A stretch of 64,000 bases of DNA, from positions 5,234,501 through 5,298,500 of the forward strand of contig NZ_CP123990.1 of NCBI RefSeq assembly GCF_029919115.1, read 5' to 3'. The position numbers and the translations under genes were made by a program. The stretch comes from Variovorax paradoxus. GTDB taxonomy: Bacteria > Pseudomonadota > Gammaproteobacteria > Burkholderiales > Burkholderiaceae_C. The notes under the pieces were generated by a model that saw only the letters and a program-made list of their open reading frames with translations, was not told the DNA's origin and searched no databases. Of the stretch, positions 35,007 through 42,908 are shown piece by piece (position 1 is the stretch's first letter; every line of letters starts with the position of its first letter).

Positions 35007-35663
35007 ATGAAAAGCAACAAGCAACGCCGCGCCGAAATCAAGGCGCACCGCCTCGAACGCGCCACCGCGCTGAAGGCGCAGCTGCGCACGCAGGACGCCC
35101 GTCAGCTCTCGGCGGGCGGACTCGTGCCTGGCATGGTCATGGCCGACAAGTCGCGGCTCGCGCACTACAACACCACCTTCGGCGAGGTGCCGGATTTCTA
35201 TCTCGACCAGGCCTTTACTTGTCGCGATTGCCGCGCCCAGGAGGTGTGGACGGCAAAGCAGCAGAAGTGGTGGCATGAGGTTGCGCAAGGCTCGGTGTAC
35301 AGCCACGCCGTGCGATGCCGTGCATGCCGGCAGACCCGCCGCGCCTTGCGTGATGCAGCGCTTCGGAACGAAGGCGCCAACCTGCTGGGCGAGGAGGTAG
35401 GCCGGCTGCGTGCGCTCGCCACGCAAAAGCCTGGCGCCGACGCGCTCGCGCTAGTGGAGTCTGCCCTGCAAAGCAAGTGGCGGAGCCTGCGCGTGGTCGC
35501 CATCGAAGTCATGGGTCAGTGGGGCGGGCCCGAGCAGATCGGGCGGCTGCAGGCATTTGCAGCGAACCGCACAAGCAGCTATGGCACGTGGGAACGCGAA
35601 GCAGCGGACGCCGCGACGAAGGCACTGGCGCACAGGGCCGAGGAGGGGAGTCGGGAATGTTGA
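35007..35663 (+). CDS. Zinc-ribbon protein with C-terminal HEAT-like helices
   Basis: A 218-aa protein. The basic N-terminus suggests nucleic acid contact. At about 70-110 there is a treble-clef/zinc-ribbon pattern with two CxxC knuckles (FTCRDCRAQEVWTAKQQKWW ... RCRACRQTRR), as in the probable zinc-ribbon family that carries a conserved WTAKQQ-type core. The last ~90 residues are helical and look like one or two HEAT-type repeats. It lies between rtcB (63 bp upstream) and the metallo-beta-lactamase gene (7-bp overlap). An RNA-binding accessory role is inferred. Confidence 0.8.
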   Translation: MKSNKQRRAEIKAHRLERATALKAQLRTQDARQLSAGGLVPGMVMADKSRLAHYNTTFGEVPDFYLDQAFTCRDCRAQEVWTAKQQKWWHEVAQGSVYSHAVRCRACRQTRRALRDAALRNEGANLLGEEVGRLRALATQKPGADALALVESALQSKWRSLRVVAIEVMGQWGGPEQIGRLQAFAANRTSSYGTWEREAADAATKALAHRAEEGSREC

Positions 35664-36625
35664 AGCTCACCTTCCTGGGCACGTCCTCAGGAGTCCCTAC
35701 GCGCCAGCGCAACGTCTCCGGCCTTGCGGTGCAGACCGTGCTCGGTGCCGACTGGTTCCTTGTCGACTGCGGCGAAGGCACGCAGCACAGGCTGCAGCAG
35801 ACCCGGCTGTCCTTGCACGACATGGCGGCGGTCTGCATCACGCACGTGCACGGTGATCATTGCTACGGCTTGCCGGGCCTGCTCGCCAGCGCGGGCATGG
35901 GCAAGCGCACCAGACCGCTGAAGCTGATCGCGCCGCTGCCGGTGTGGCGGTGGTTCGAAGCCACGCGCCGGTTGACGGACCTGCATCTGCCGTACGAAGT
36001 GGAGCATGTCGATCTGGAAACCGACGCGCTGGTGTACGAAGCCCCGGGCCTTCGCATTGAGCGCCATGTGCTGCGGCACCGGGTGCCCAGCCACGCCTAC
36101 CGCGTGCAGGTCGAAACCCGGCGCGTGCGGCTGAAGGCCGATGCGCTGCGTGCCGCCGGCCTGCCGCCCGGCCCCGCATGGCGCGCGCTGCAGAACGGCG
36201 AAGACGTACCTTTCAACGGCGCGGTGCTGCGCAGTGCCGACTTTGCGGAGACGCAAATCGACACGGCAAGTGCGGTGCTTGGCGGCGACAACTCCGAGCC
36301 TGCGCTGCTGCGCGCGGCTTGCGAAGGCGCTCAACTGCTGGTGCACGAAGCCACCTACACGCAGGAGGCGCTCGACAAGGTTGGCCCCGGGCCCATGCAC
36401 AGCTCCGCGCGCTTGGTGGCCGAGTTTGCGCAATCCGCCAAAGTGCCCAACCTGGTGCTGACGCACCTGAGCCCCCGCCACCAGAACGACGAAGGGATGG
36501 CGGCGCTGATGGCGGAAACCCAGGCCCACTACAGCGGCCACGCGTTCCTGGCCAGCGACCTGGACGTTTTTGAACTCGACAGCGCCGGCAACGTGGCTGT
36601 CACCCGTGGCCGATCGGATGATTGA
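35657..36625 (+). CDS. RNase Z-like metallo-beta-lactamase (ElaC family)
   Basis: A 322-aa MBL-fold protein of the ElaC/RNase Z type. The N-terminal MLKLTFLGTSSGVPT strand and the metal motif THVHGDHCYGL (His63, His65, Asp67, His68) are intact. Further conserved parts are VHEATY, the HSSA region and LTHLSPRH. RNase Z enzymes cut tRNA 3' trailers or trim 3' ends. The start overlaps the zinc-ribbon gene by seven bases after an AGGAGGGG sequence. Placement inside an RtcB/RtcA/Ro60 operon suggests 3'-end processing of damaged RNA or of the tRNA-like Y RNAs, rather than housekeeping maturation. Confidence 0.88.
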   Translation: MLKLTFLGTSSGVPTRQRNVSGLAVQTVLGADWFLVDCGEGTQHRLQQTRLSLHDMAAVCITHVHGDHCYGLPGLLASAGMGKRTRPLKLIAPLPVWRWFEATRRLTDLHLPYEVEHVDLETDALVYEAPGLRIERHVLRHRVPSHAYRVQVETRRVRLKADALRAAGLPPGPAWRALQNGEDVPFNGAVLRSADFAETQIDTASAVLGGDNSEPALLRAACEGAQLLVHEATYTQEALDKVGPGPMHSSARLVAEFAQSAKVPNLVLTHLSPRHQNDEGMAALMAETQAHYSGHAFLASDLDVFELDSAGNVAVTRGRSDD

Positions 36626-36656
36626 AAAAACCGCCGGCAAGAAGAAGTTTTTATTC

Positions 36657-37517
36657 ATGAGCAACAAAGAACAAGAATTCCTGCGCTCGGCGCACCCCAT
36701 CGATCCCGCCATGCGCGTGCAGATCATGGATGCCCTGCGCGACATCGAAACGCGCCATGACGTCACGGTGCTGTTCGCCTGCGAATCCGGCAGCCGCGGC
36801 TGGGGCTTTGCCTCGCCCGACAGCGACTACGACGTGCGCTTCATCTACGTCAACCGCCTGCCGTGGTACCTCACGGTCACGCCGCGCCGGGACGTGATCG
36901 AGGTGCCGATCAGCGGTGATCTCGACATCAACGGCTGGGACCTGCGCAAGGCGCTGGGGCTGATGCGCGAGTCGAACCCCACGCTGCTCGAATGGCTACG
37001 CTCGCCGGTGGTGTACCGCGAAGACGAAGCGGCCATGCCGCGTTTTCGTGCGCTCTCCGAGGCGGTGTTTTCCAACGCGCGCGGCTGGCATCACTACGCG
37101 TCGATGGCGAAGAAGAACTTCCGCGAGCACCTGCAGTCCGACGAGGTGCGCTACAAGAAATACCTTTACGTGCTGCGCCCGCTGCTGGCCGCGCGATGGA
37201 TCCGCACGCAGCCCGGCATGCCGCCGATGCGCTTTGCCGACCTCGCGCAGAAAACGCTCGACCCCGTGCGCGACGCAGCGCTGATCGACGAAATCAACGC
37301 GCTGCTCGAAGTGAAGATGCGCGCTGGCGAGGCGGCGACCAGCCCGCGCTGGCCGGGCATTCATGCGTTCATCGAAAGCGAACTGGCGGCCAACGCAGCC
37401 GAACCTGTCACGCCACTGCCGCAGGCCGATGGCACCGGGCTCGATGCATTTCTTTGCGAGACGGTGCTGCGCTTCGACGCGGCCGCGTCCGCAGTGAAGA
37501 AAGGAGGCCGCGCATGA
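36657..37517 (+). CDS. RlaP-type nucleotidyltransferase (RNA-repair-associated Pol beta family)
   Basis: A 286-aa Pol-beta-fold nucleotidyltransferase of the YcgL/RlaP family. The catalytic motif GSRGWGFASPDSDYDVRF lies at about 45-62, with metal-binding Asp57 and Asp59. The helical C-terminal region (KYLYVLRPLLAARW) is typical. The family is linked to RNA-ligase operons and is thought to modify RNA ends. An in-frame ATG at 36618 overlaps the upstream stop and would add 13 residues; I prefer 36657 because the conserved region starts after it. The stop overlaps the rtcA start (ATGA). Confidence 0.85.
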   Translation: MSNKEQEFLRSAHPIDPAMRVQIMDALRDIETRHDVTVLFACESGSRGWGFASPDSDYDVRFIYVNRLPWYLTVTPRRDVIEVPISGDLDINGWDLRKALGLMRESNPTLLEWLRSPVVYREDEAAMPRFRALSEAVFSNARGWHHYASMAKKNFREHLQSDEVRYKKYLYVLRPLLAARWIRTQPGMPPMRFADLAQKTLDPVRDAALIDEINALLEVKMRAGEAATSPRWPGIHAFIESELAANAAEPVTPLPQADGTGLDAFLCETVLRFDAAASAVKKGGRA

Positions 37518-38566
37518 TCGAACTCGACGGCTCTCAAGGCGAGGGCGGAGGCCAGATCCTGCGCACCAGCCTCGCGCTGTCGGTGGCAACGGGCCAGCCC
37601 GTCGCCATCGAGAAGATTCGCGCGGGCCGCGCCAAGCCGGGCCTGATGCGCCAGCATCTCGCGTGCGTCAACGCGGCGGCCGAAATCAGCGGCGCGCAGG
37701 TCGAAGGGGCCGAGCTCGGATCGCAATCGCTGCGCTTCGTGCCCGGACCGGTGCGCGCGGGCGACTACAGCTTCACGATTGCGAGCGCGGGCAGCTGCAT
37801 GCTGGTGCTGCAAACGGTACTGCCACCGCTGCTGCTGGCCGGCACGCCAAGCCGCGTGCAACTGCGCGGCGGCACGCACAACCCGATGGCGCCGCCGTTC
37901 CACTTTCTGGAGCGCGCCTTTGCGCCGCTGGTGCGCCGCCTGGGCGCGGACCTTCAACTGGTACTGCGCCGCTGCGGCTTTTATCCCGCCGGCGGCGGCG
38001 AGGTCGATGCGACCATCGTTCCGTCGGCCGACGGGCTGAAGCCCTTCGATCTGGTCGAGCGCGGCGCATTGCTGTCGGGCCACGCCGAGTGCCTGGCGCC
38101 GGGGCTCGCACGGCACATCGCCACGCGTGAGCTGGAAACGCTGGGCAAGGCCATGGGCTGGTCGGGCGAGCAACTGCGCGTGGGCACGGCGCGGCAGAAC
38201 GAAGGGCCGGGCAACGCGCTGCTCGCCACGCTGGCCTACGAGCATGTGACCGAGGTTTTCACGGCCTTCGGCGAAAAGACGCTGAGCGCGGAGCAGGTGG
38301 CGCATGCGCTGGTGAGGGAACTGCGCGACTTCCAGAAGAGCCAGGCGGCCGTGGGGCCGCATCTGGCCGACCAGTTGGCGCTGCTTTTGGGCCTGGCGAC
38401 ATGGCAAAGCGGCGGTGCCGCCGCGTTTACCTGCAGCGAGGTAACGGAGCACACGCGAACCAACTGCGCGGTGATCGAGCGCTTTCTGCCGGTGCGCTAT
38501 GCCATCGAAGAAGCCGCGTATGCGACCACCGTGTTTGTCAACTACAGGGGCGTTGTTGCGGGCTGA
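37514..38566 (+). CDS. rtcA: RNA 3'-terminal phosphate cyclase RtcA
   Basis: A 350-aa cyclase that converts RNA 3'-phosphate ends to 2',3'-cyclic phosphate with ATP. The N-terminal DGSQGEGGGQILRTSLALS motif, the RAGRAKPGLMRQH block and the GPHLADQL block are intact, and the nucleotidylated His is His313 in TEHTRTN. The start overlaps the nucleotidyltransferase stop by four bases. The 3' end overlaps the convergent cyclase gene by 25 bp, so the two messages are complementary at their ends. No terminator is visible after it. Confidence 0.95.
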   Translation: MIELDGSQGEGGGQILRTSLALSVATGQPVAIEKIRAGRAKPGLMRQHLACVNAAAEISGAQVEGAELGSQSLRFVPGPVRAGDYSFTIASAGSCMLVLQTVLPPLLLAGTPSRVQLRGGTHNPMAPPFHFLERAFAPLVRRLGADLQLVLRRCGFYPAGGGEVDATIVPSADGLKPFDLVERGALLSGHAECLAPGLARHIATRELETLGKAMGWSGEQLRVGTARQNEGPGNALLATLAYEHVTEVFTAFGEKTLSAEQVAHALVRELRDFQKSQAAVGPHLADQLALLLGLATWQSGGAAAFTCSEVTEHTRTNCAVIERFLPVRYAIEEAAYATTVFVNYRGVVAG

Positions 38567-40203
38567 GAACAGATGACCGACAGCGGCTCCGACCGCCCAC
38601 GCACCACCAGTGTGTCAACCTGCTCCGCGGCGTGCGCCAGGCCGGCCTGCTGCGCCGCGAACAGCGAAACTACCAGCCGTGATGCGGCCGCCTTGGAATG
38701 GTCCTGCAGCCGGCTTGCCGTGTTGACCACTTCGCCGATGGCGGTGAAGGTGGTCGTGTCGAGGTAGCCCACTTCGCCCACCGCCGCGCGCCCGGCGTGC
38801 AGGCCCATGCCAAAGTCCAGCCGCTGGCCGAATTGCGCCTCGAAGCTTTCGCTCCAGGCGTCCATGCGCTCGCCGATGAGCTCGGTTGCGCGCAGCGCCT
38901 GGCGGCATGCGGTGGGCAGGTCGGTCTCGAGCCCGAAGATCGCCATCACGCTGTCGCCGATGAACTGGTTGGGCACGCCGCCGCTTTCGCGAACCGCCGC
39001 GCCTACCGTCGCAAAGTAGCGGTCGAGCACGTATGCAAGATCGAACGGCCATTGGCGTTCCGACAAGCCCGACCAGCGCCGCAGGTCGACAAACAGAATA
39101 GCCACCTCGCGCTCGCGCCCGAAGCTGCTCACCGGCGCGGGACGGCCGCCGTTGGGCGGCGGTGCGAACAGCGGGGTGACCTCGATGTCGCCATGGGGCC
39201 GCAGCTGGCAGGCCAGCCGCACGTCGCCGGGCGCACGCACGCGCTCCAGCGTTCGCTGCTCGTCGCGGCCCGGCTCGCCGATGTGATCAGCGGGTCCGCG
39301 CACCCGCACGCGGCAGGTCGAGCAGCGCGCCCGGCCGCCGCACACCGAAAGATGGTCGATGCCGTGCGAGCGGCTTGCTTCGAGGACGCTCCAGCCGCGT
39401 GGCACTTGCACCGTTCGGCCGGGGTAGCGCAGCGTCACCGATGAGCCGTGCGACCGGCGCGCGAGCCAGTTGCGCATTCCGAAGGCCACGAGCAGGGCGG
39501 CCAGCCCGAATGCATAGAAGAACTTGATGCCGCTCTCTGCGGCGTCGAGCGCGCGGCCCTGGGCCGCTGTTGGCGCCACCGCAGGCGGCACGCCGGTCCA
39601 TTGGAACTCCCGCCCCATCGAGACGAAGCCCATTGCGGCGGTGAGCGGCAGCACGACCGCAAAGGCCAGCAGCAGATGGGAGAAGCGCCGGTAGCCCGGC
39701 CGCGCCCTCAGCGCAAAATGCATGCCGAGGCAGCCGTGGGTCCAGGCGGCAAGCATCATCGTCAGCTGTGCAGCGGCGCCCGGCGGGCTCCACAACCCCC
39801 ACACCACGCGCGCATACGAGCCCTCGACGCCGTACGCCTGGTAGGCGCCGCGCATGGCCGTGAGGTGGGCCGCCATCAGCAGGGGTAGCGCAAAGCCCAG
39901 CACGATGCGCAGGCCCTCGAGCGCAGGCATGCGCAGGGTGCGGCGCTCCCAGAGTGCGGCCACCGCCAGTGCCAGGTGCACGGCGGCGGCGCTGTACAGC
40001 AGCAGCGTGCCCGGCAGGCTGTGCCAGAAAACCTGCACGCCGCGCAGCACCGTCTCGGCCGCGGCAAAGGAGACGATGCCGAGCGAATGGTTGAGCAAAT
40101 GCGCCGTCACATAGGCCATCAGCACCAACCCGCTCGCCCAGCGTAGATTCCGCCGGCTGGGCGGTATCGACAAAGAAGGGGCTTGGGGGGAACGTCTGTC
40201 CAT
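38542..40203 (-). CDS. Membrane class III adenylate cyclase with [2Fe-2S] ferredoxin domain
   Basis: A 553-aa three-part protein. The first ~270 residues hold six or more hydrophobic helices with several His residues (HLLNHSLGI, MAAHLTAM), resembling succinate-dehydrogenase-like cytochrome b anchors. A ferredoxin domain at about 275-350 has the cluster motif CGGRARCSTCRVRV with a fourth Cys in RLACQL. A class III cyclase domain (about 365-545) starts with AILFVDLRRWSGLSE and contains GDSVMAIFG and GEVVNTASRLQ. The start at 40203 is preferred over longer frames. It is divergent from a Crp/Fnr gene, so redox state may set cAMP. Confidence 0.88.
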   Translation of the reverse strand: MDRRSPQAPSLSIPPSRRNLRWASGLVLMAYVTAHLLNHSLGIVSFAAAETVLRGVQVFWHSLPGTLLLYSAAAVHLALAVAALWERRTLRMPALEGLRIVLGFALPLLMAAHLTAMRGAYQAYGVEGSYARVVWGLWSPPGAAAQLTMMLAAWTHGCLGMHFALRARPGYRRFSHLLLAFAVVLPLTAAMGFVSMGREFQWTGVPPAVAPTAAQGRALDAAESGIKFFYAFGLAALLVAFGMRNWLARRSHGSSVTLRYPGRTVQVPRGWSVLEASRSHGIDHLSVCGGRARCSTCRVRVRGPADHIGEPGRDEQRTLERVRAPGDVRLACQLRPHGDIEVTPLFAPPPNGGRPAPVSSFGREREVAILFVDLRRWSGLSERQWPFDLAYVLDRYFATVGAAVRESGGVPNQFIGDSVMAIFGLETDLPTACRQALRATELIGERMDAWSESFEAQFGQRLDFGMGLHAGRAAVGEVGYLDTTTFTAIGEVVNTASRLQDHSKAAASRLVVSLFAAQQAGLAHAAEQVDTLVVRGRSEPLSVICSQPATTPL

Positions 40204-40256
40204 GAACGGGTTCGAAGGGGCTCCCGAGCATAATGCGCGCGCCCCTCTCATCCGGC

Positions 40257-40982
40257 ATGGCCCCAACTACTCCTTCGACCGCTCTCCGTTCCAGCCTTGC
40301 GCTGCGCCGCATCGCTTTGCTCGAGGGGCTTTCCGACCAGCGCCTGGACCTGCTCGCGCAGCAGTGCCTGTGGCACAACGTGGAGGCCGGCAAGCCGCTG
40401 CTGCTGCGCGCCGAGCAGCAAGGCGACGTGTTCCTGCTGGTTTCTGGGCGGGTGCGGGTGACCACCTATTCGGCCAATGGCCGGCAGGTCACGTTCAGGG
40501 ATTCGGGAGCCGGCGAGCACTTTGGCGACATTGCCGCCATCGACGGCGGGCCGCGCTCCGCCGATGTGGTCACGCTCGAGGCCAGCGTGCTCGCCAGCCT
40601 CGACAGGCTTTCCTTCATGGCCCTGCTGCGCGACGAAGCGGTGGTGGCCGAGCGCGTGATGCAGCGGCTCGCTTCATTGGTGCGGCAGCTGTCGGAACGC
40701 GTGATCGACCTGAGCACGCTGGGTGTGCAGAACCGCTTGCATGCCGAGCTGCTGCGGCTCGCGCGAATCGCGGGCGTGGAAAGCAACCAGTCGAGGCTCG
40801 ACCCGGCGCCCAAGCACGCGGCCCTGGCCAGCCAGATCAGCACCAACCGCGAGCAGGTAACGCGCGAGCTCAATGTGCTGGTGCGCAGCGGCGTGCTGCG
40901 CAAGGACGGCAAGGCCCTGCTGGTGGCCGACGCCGCCCGGCTCGAGCGCATGGTGGCGCAAGTGCGCGGGGATGCCGGCTGA
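40257..40982 (+). CDS. Crp/Fnr-family transcriptional regulator
   Basis: A 241-aa regulator. The cyclic-nucleotide-binding barrel spans about 15-135 (EQQGDVFLLVSGRVRVTTYS; GEHFGDIAAIDGGPRSADV, the phosphate-binding cassette) and the helix-turn-helix is near 190-215 (ALASQISTNREQVTRELNVL). It has no N-terminal Cys cluster, so it is CRP-like rather than FNR-like. An ATG at 40233 is in frame, but a CATAAT -10-like sequence overlaps it, which favours 40257. It is divergent from the Fe-S adenylate cyclase and is the likely receptor for its cAMP. Confidence 0.9.
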   Translation: MAPTTPSTALRSSLALRRIALLEGLSDQRLDLLAQQCLWHNVEAGKPLLLRAEQQGDVFLLVSGRVRVTTYSANGRQVTFRDSGAGEHFGDIAAIDGGPRSADVVTLEASVLASLDRLSFMALLRDEAVVAERVMQRLASLVRQLSERVIDLSTLGVQNRLHAELLRLARIAGVESNQSRLDPAPKHAALASQISTNREQVTRELNVLVRSGVLRKDGKALLVADAARLERMVAQVRGDAG

Positions 40983-40997
40983 ACCCGTTGAACCGAA

Positions 40998-41471
40998 TCA
41001 GTTCCAGCGGCCGCGCAGACCGCCGAGGCTGAAGCGGCCGGCGCCCAGCAGCACCACGGCCAGGGCGCCGAACAGGTACAGACCCTGCAGTTCAAGCGCC
41101 CAGCCACCCTGCTTGGTCAGGGCGAACAGGTCGGCCATGTGCACCAGGCCGAAGGCCGCAAGCATGTTGATGACCACCACGCCCGCGGCAGCGCGGGTCC
41201 AGAAGCCGGCAATCATGAGCACCGGCGCCACGATCTCGCCCACGTACACCAGGTAGGCCAGCCCGCCCGGCAGGCCGGCCTTCACCAGCATGGCGCTCAC
41301 GAAGCCCACGCCGGCCGAAATCTTGAAAATGCCGTGCAGCAGCACCAGCACGCCAATGGCAACGCGCAGCAGCAGCTTGCCGGAATCGTCCAGCGTGGCG
41401 GGGGAGGGAGAGGCGAGCGAAGATGCGATCGGCGCACGCGCGGAATCGGCGGCTACGGCCTGGGTGTTCAT
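40998..41471 (-). CDS. DoxX-family membrane protein
   Basis: A 157-aa inner membrane protein with four hydrophobic helices. The DoxX signature LLLRVAIGVLVLLHGIFKI opens the domain, and LPGGLAYLVYVGEIVAPVLMI follows. DoxX/MhqP-like proteins are small quinone- or thiol-stress-linked membrane proteins. The ATG at 41471 gives a normal DoxX N-terminus; the longer frame reads through a tandem repeat. It converges on the Crp/Fnr gene with a 15-bp gap. Confidence 0.88.
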   Translation of the reverse strand: MNTQAVAADSARAPIASSLASPSPATLDDSGKLLLRVAIGVLVLLHGIFKISAGVGFVSAMLVKAGLPGGLAYLVYVGEIVAPVLMIAGFWTRAAAGVVVINMLAAFGLVHMADLFALTKQGGWALELQGLYLFGALAVVLLGAGRFSLGGLRGRWN

Positions 41472-41581
41472 GGCAGATCCTTGAAGAAGAAAGTTGTATG
41501 CCGCCGCGGAATGCGACGGTTGCGGTTCCAGTGTGCGCAGCCGCGGCCGGCGCGGCTGTGCGTTTACGCACACTTTCCTGA

Positions 41582-41626
41582 AGGTGCCCGAGGTGCCCGA
41601 GGTGCCCGAGGTGCCCAAGGTGCCTG
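41582..41626. repeat. Five tandem 9-bp repeats
   Basis: The unit AGGTGCCCG occurs three times exactly and twice with one mismatch, in register, between the DoxX and permease genes. It is non-coding on the chosen gene models and could vary in copy number by slippage. Confidence 0.85.
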
Positions 41627-41668
41627 AAGGGGGCTGCAAGCCAGGCACCGTCCTGCTACGCTTGCACC

Positions 41669-41693
41669 GCCCGCCAACACGGCGGGCTTTTTT
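41669..41693 (+). terminator. Terminator-like hairpin just upstream of the TauE/SafE gene
   Basis: GCCCGCC (41669-41675) pairs with GGCGGGC (41681-41687) across a five-base loop and is followed by six T residues. It ends 17 bases before the permease ATG on the same strand. It could stop read-through or act as a leader attenuator. Confidence 0.75.
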
Positions 41694-41710
41694 CTGCGCC
41701 GCCCTCCCCC

Positions 41711-42469
41711 ATGCTCTTTCCTGTCATTACCGATCCGCATTTTTATGCGGTTGCCGTTCCGGCGGTGCTCCTGCTCGGCATCAGCAAAAGCGGGTTCGGC
41801 GCCGGCTTCGGCTCGCTCGCGGTGCCGCTGATGGCGCTCGCGGTCACGGTGCCGCAGGCCGCGGCCATCCTGATGCCGCTGCTGCTGTTGATGGACTTGC
41901 TGGGAATCGCTGCCTTCCGGCACGACTTCGACCGGGCGCTGCTCAAGTTTCTTGTTCCGTTCGGACTGCTCGGCACCGTGATTGGTACGCTGCTGTTCCG
42001 AACGCTTTCGGCCCCCACGGTGGCGGGCATCGTCGGCGTGTTCACGCTGCTGTTTCTCGCGCAGCGGCTGGTGTTTCCGCCCAAGCCGGACGATCCGCTG
42101 CCCTCGCGTGTGGCGGGTGCGGCGCTCACCGCGGTGTCGGGCTTCACGAGCTTCATTGCCCATGCGGGAGGGCCGCCCATCAATGCCTACGTGATTCCGC
42201 TGCGGCTCAAGCCGGTGGTGTTCACGGCCACGATGGCCTACTTTTTCTTTGTGGTGAACCTGAGCAAATGGGTGCCGTATGCATGGCTCGGCCTTATCGA
42301 TTTGCGCACGCTGGCCACGTCGGCGGTGCTGATGCCGCTTGCACCGCTCGGCGTGTGGGTCGGCATTCGCATTGCGCGGCGCATCAGTGCCACATGGTTC
42401 TACCGCTTCCTGTACCTGGGCATGCTGCTGACCGGGCTCAAGCTCGTCTACGACGGTTTTCTTGCCTGA
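41711..42469 (+). CDS. TauE/SafE (TSUP) family permease
   Basis: A 252-aa membrane protein with seven or eight hydrophobic helices and the two TSUP motifs: GISKSGFGAGFGSLAVPL near the N-terminus and SGFTSFIAHAGGPPINAYV near residue 145. TSUP proteins carry sulfur- or carbon-containing anions such as sulfite, sulfonates or organic acids; the substrate is not visible here. A terminator-like hairpin lies directly before the ATG. It converges on the DUF1428 gene with a 15-bp gap. Confidence 0.88.
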   Translation: MLFPVITDPHFYAVAVPAVLLLGISKSGFGAGFGSLAVPLMALAVTVPQAAAILMPLLLLMDLLGIAAFRHDFDRALLKFLVPFGLLGTVIGTLLFRTLSAPTVAGIVGVFTLLFLAQRLVFPPKPDDPLPSRVAGAALTAVSGFTSFIAHAGGPPINAYVIPLRLKPVVFTATMAYFFFVVNLSKWVPYAWLGLIDLRTLATSAVLMPLAPLGVWVGIRIARRISATWFYRFLYLGMLLTGLKLVYDGFLA

Positions 42470-42484
42470 GCCCGGGTGGCAGGG

Positions 42485-42844
42485 TCAGAACTCGACGATG
42501 CTCTTGAACCCGCCGAAGATCATCCGCTTCGCATCGAAGGGCATGGTCTTCGGGTCCATCGCGGCAATGCGCGGATCGGCCATGACCTTGGCGTTGACCG
42601 TGTCGCGGTGCTTGCGCGACTTGTAGACGATCCACGAGAAGGCCACGGTTTCGTCCGCCTTCTGCTTCACGCTCTGCGGAAACGAAGTGAACTTGCCGGG
42701 CTTCACATCGTCGGCAATGCACTCCACGTATTCGAGCGCGCCGTATTCCATCCAGATCTTGCCGGCCTTGCGCGCCAGCTTGCGATACGCCTCGACGTTG
42801 TTCGAGGGAACGGGAACCAGAAAGCCATCGACATAGCGAGCCAT
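42485..42844 (-). CDS. DUF1428 family protein
   Basis: A 119-aa cytosolic protein of the DUF1428 (YbaA-like, dimeric alpha-beta barrel) family, with the motifs MARYVDGFLVPVP, YVECIADDVKPGKFTSFP and MPFDAKRMIFGGF. The start at 42844 matches the family N-terminus. It is the last gene of a five-gene minus-strand operon with PhnB-like and SRPBCC proteins, which often occur together with DUF1428. Its biochemical role is not known. Confidence 0.9.
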   Translation of the reverse strand: MARYVDGFLVPVPSNNVEAYRKLARKAGKIWMEYGALEYVECIADDVKPGKFTSFPQSVKQKADETVAFSWIVYKSRKHRDTVNAKVMADPRIAAMDPKTMPFDAKRMIFGGFKSIVEF

Positions 42845-42908
42845 TGAAAGTCTCCTTGAAAGAAACGGAAAGAAGAGAAGAAACGTGGGCCGCCGGACTG
42901 GCGCGCCC

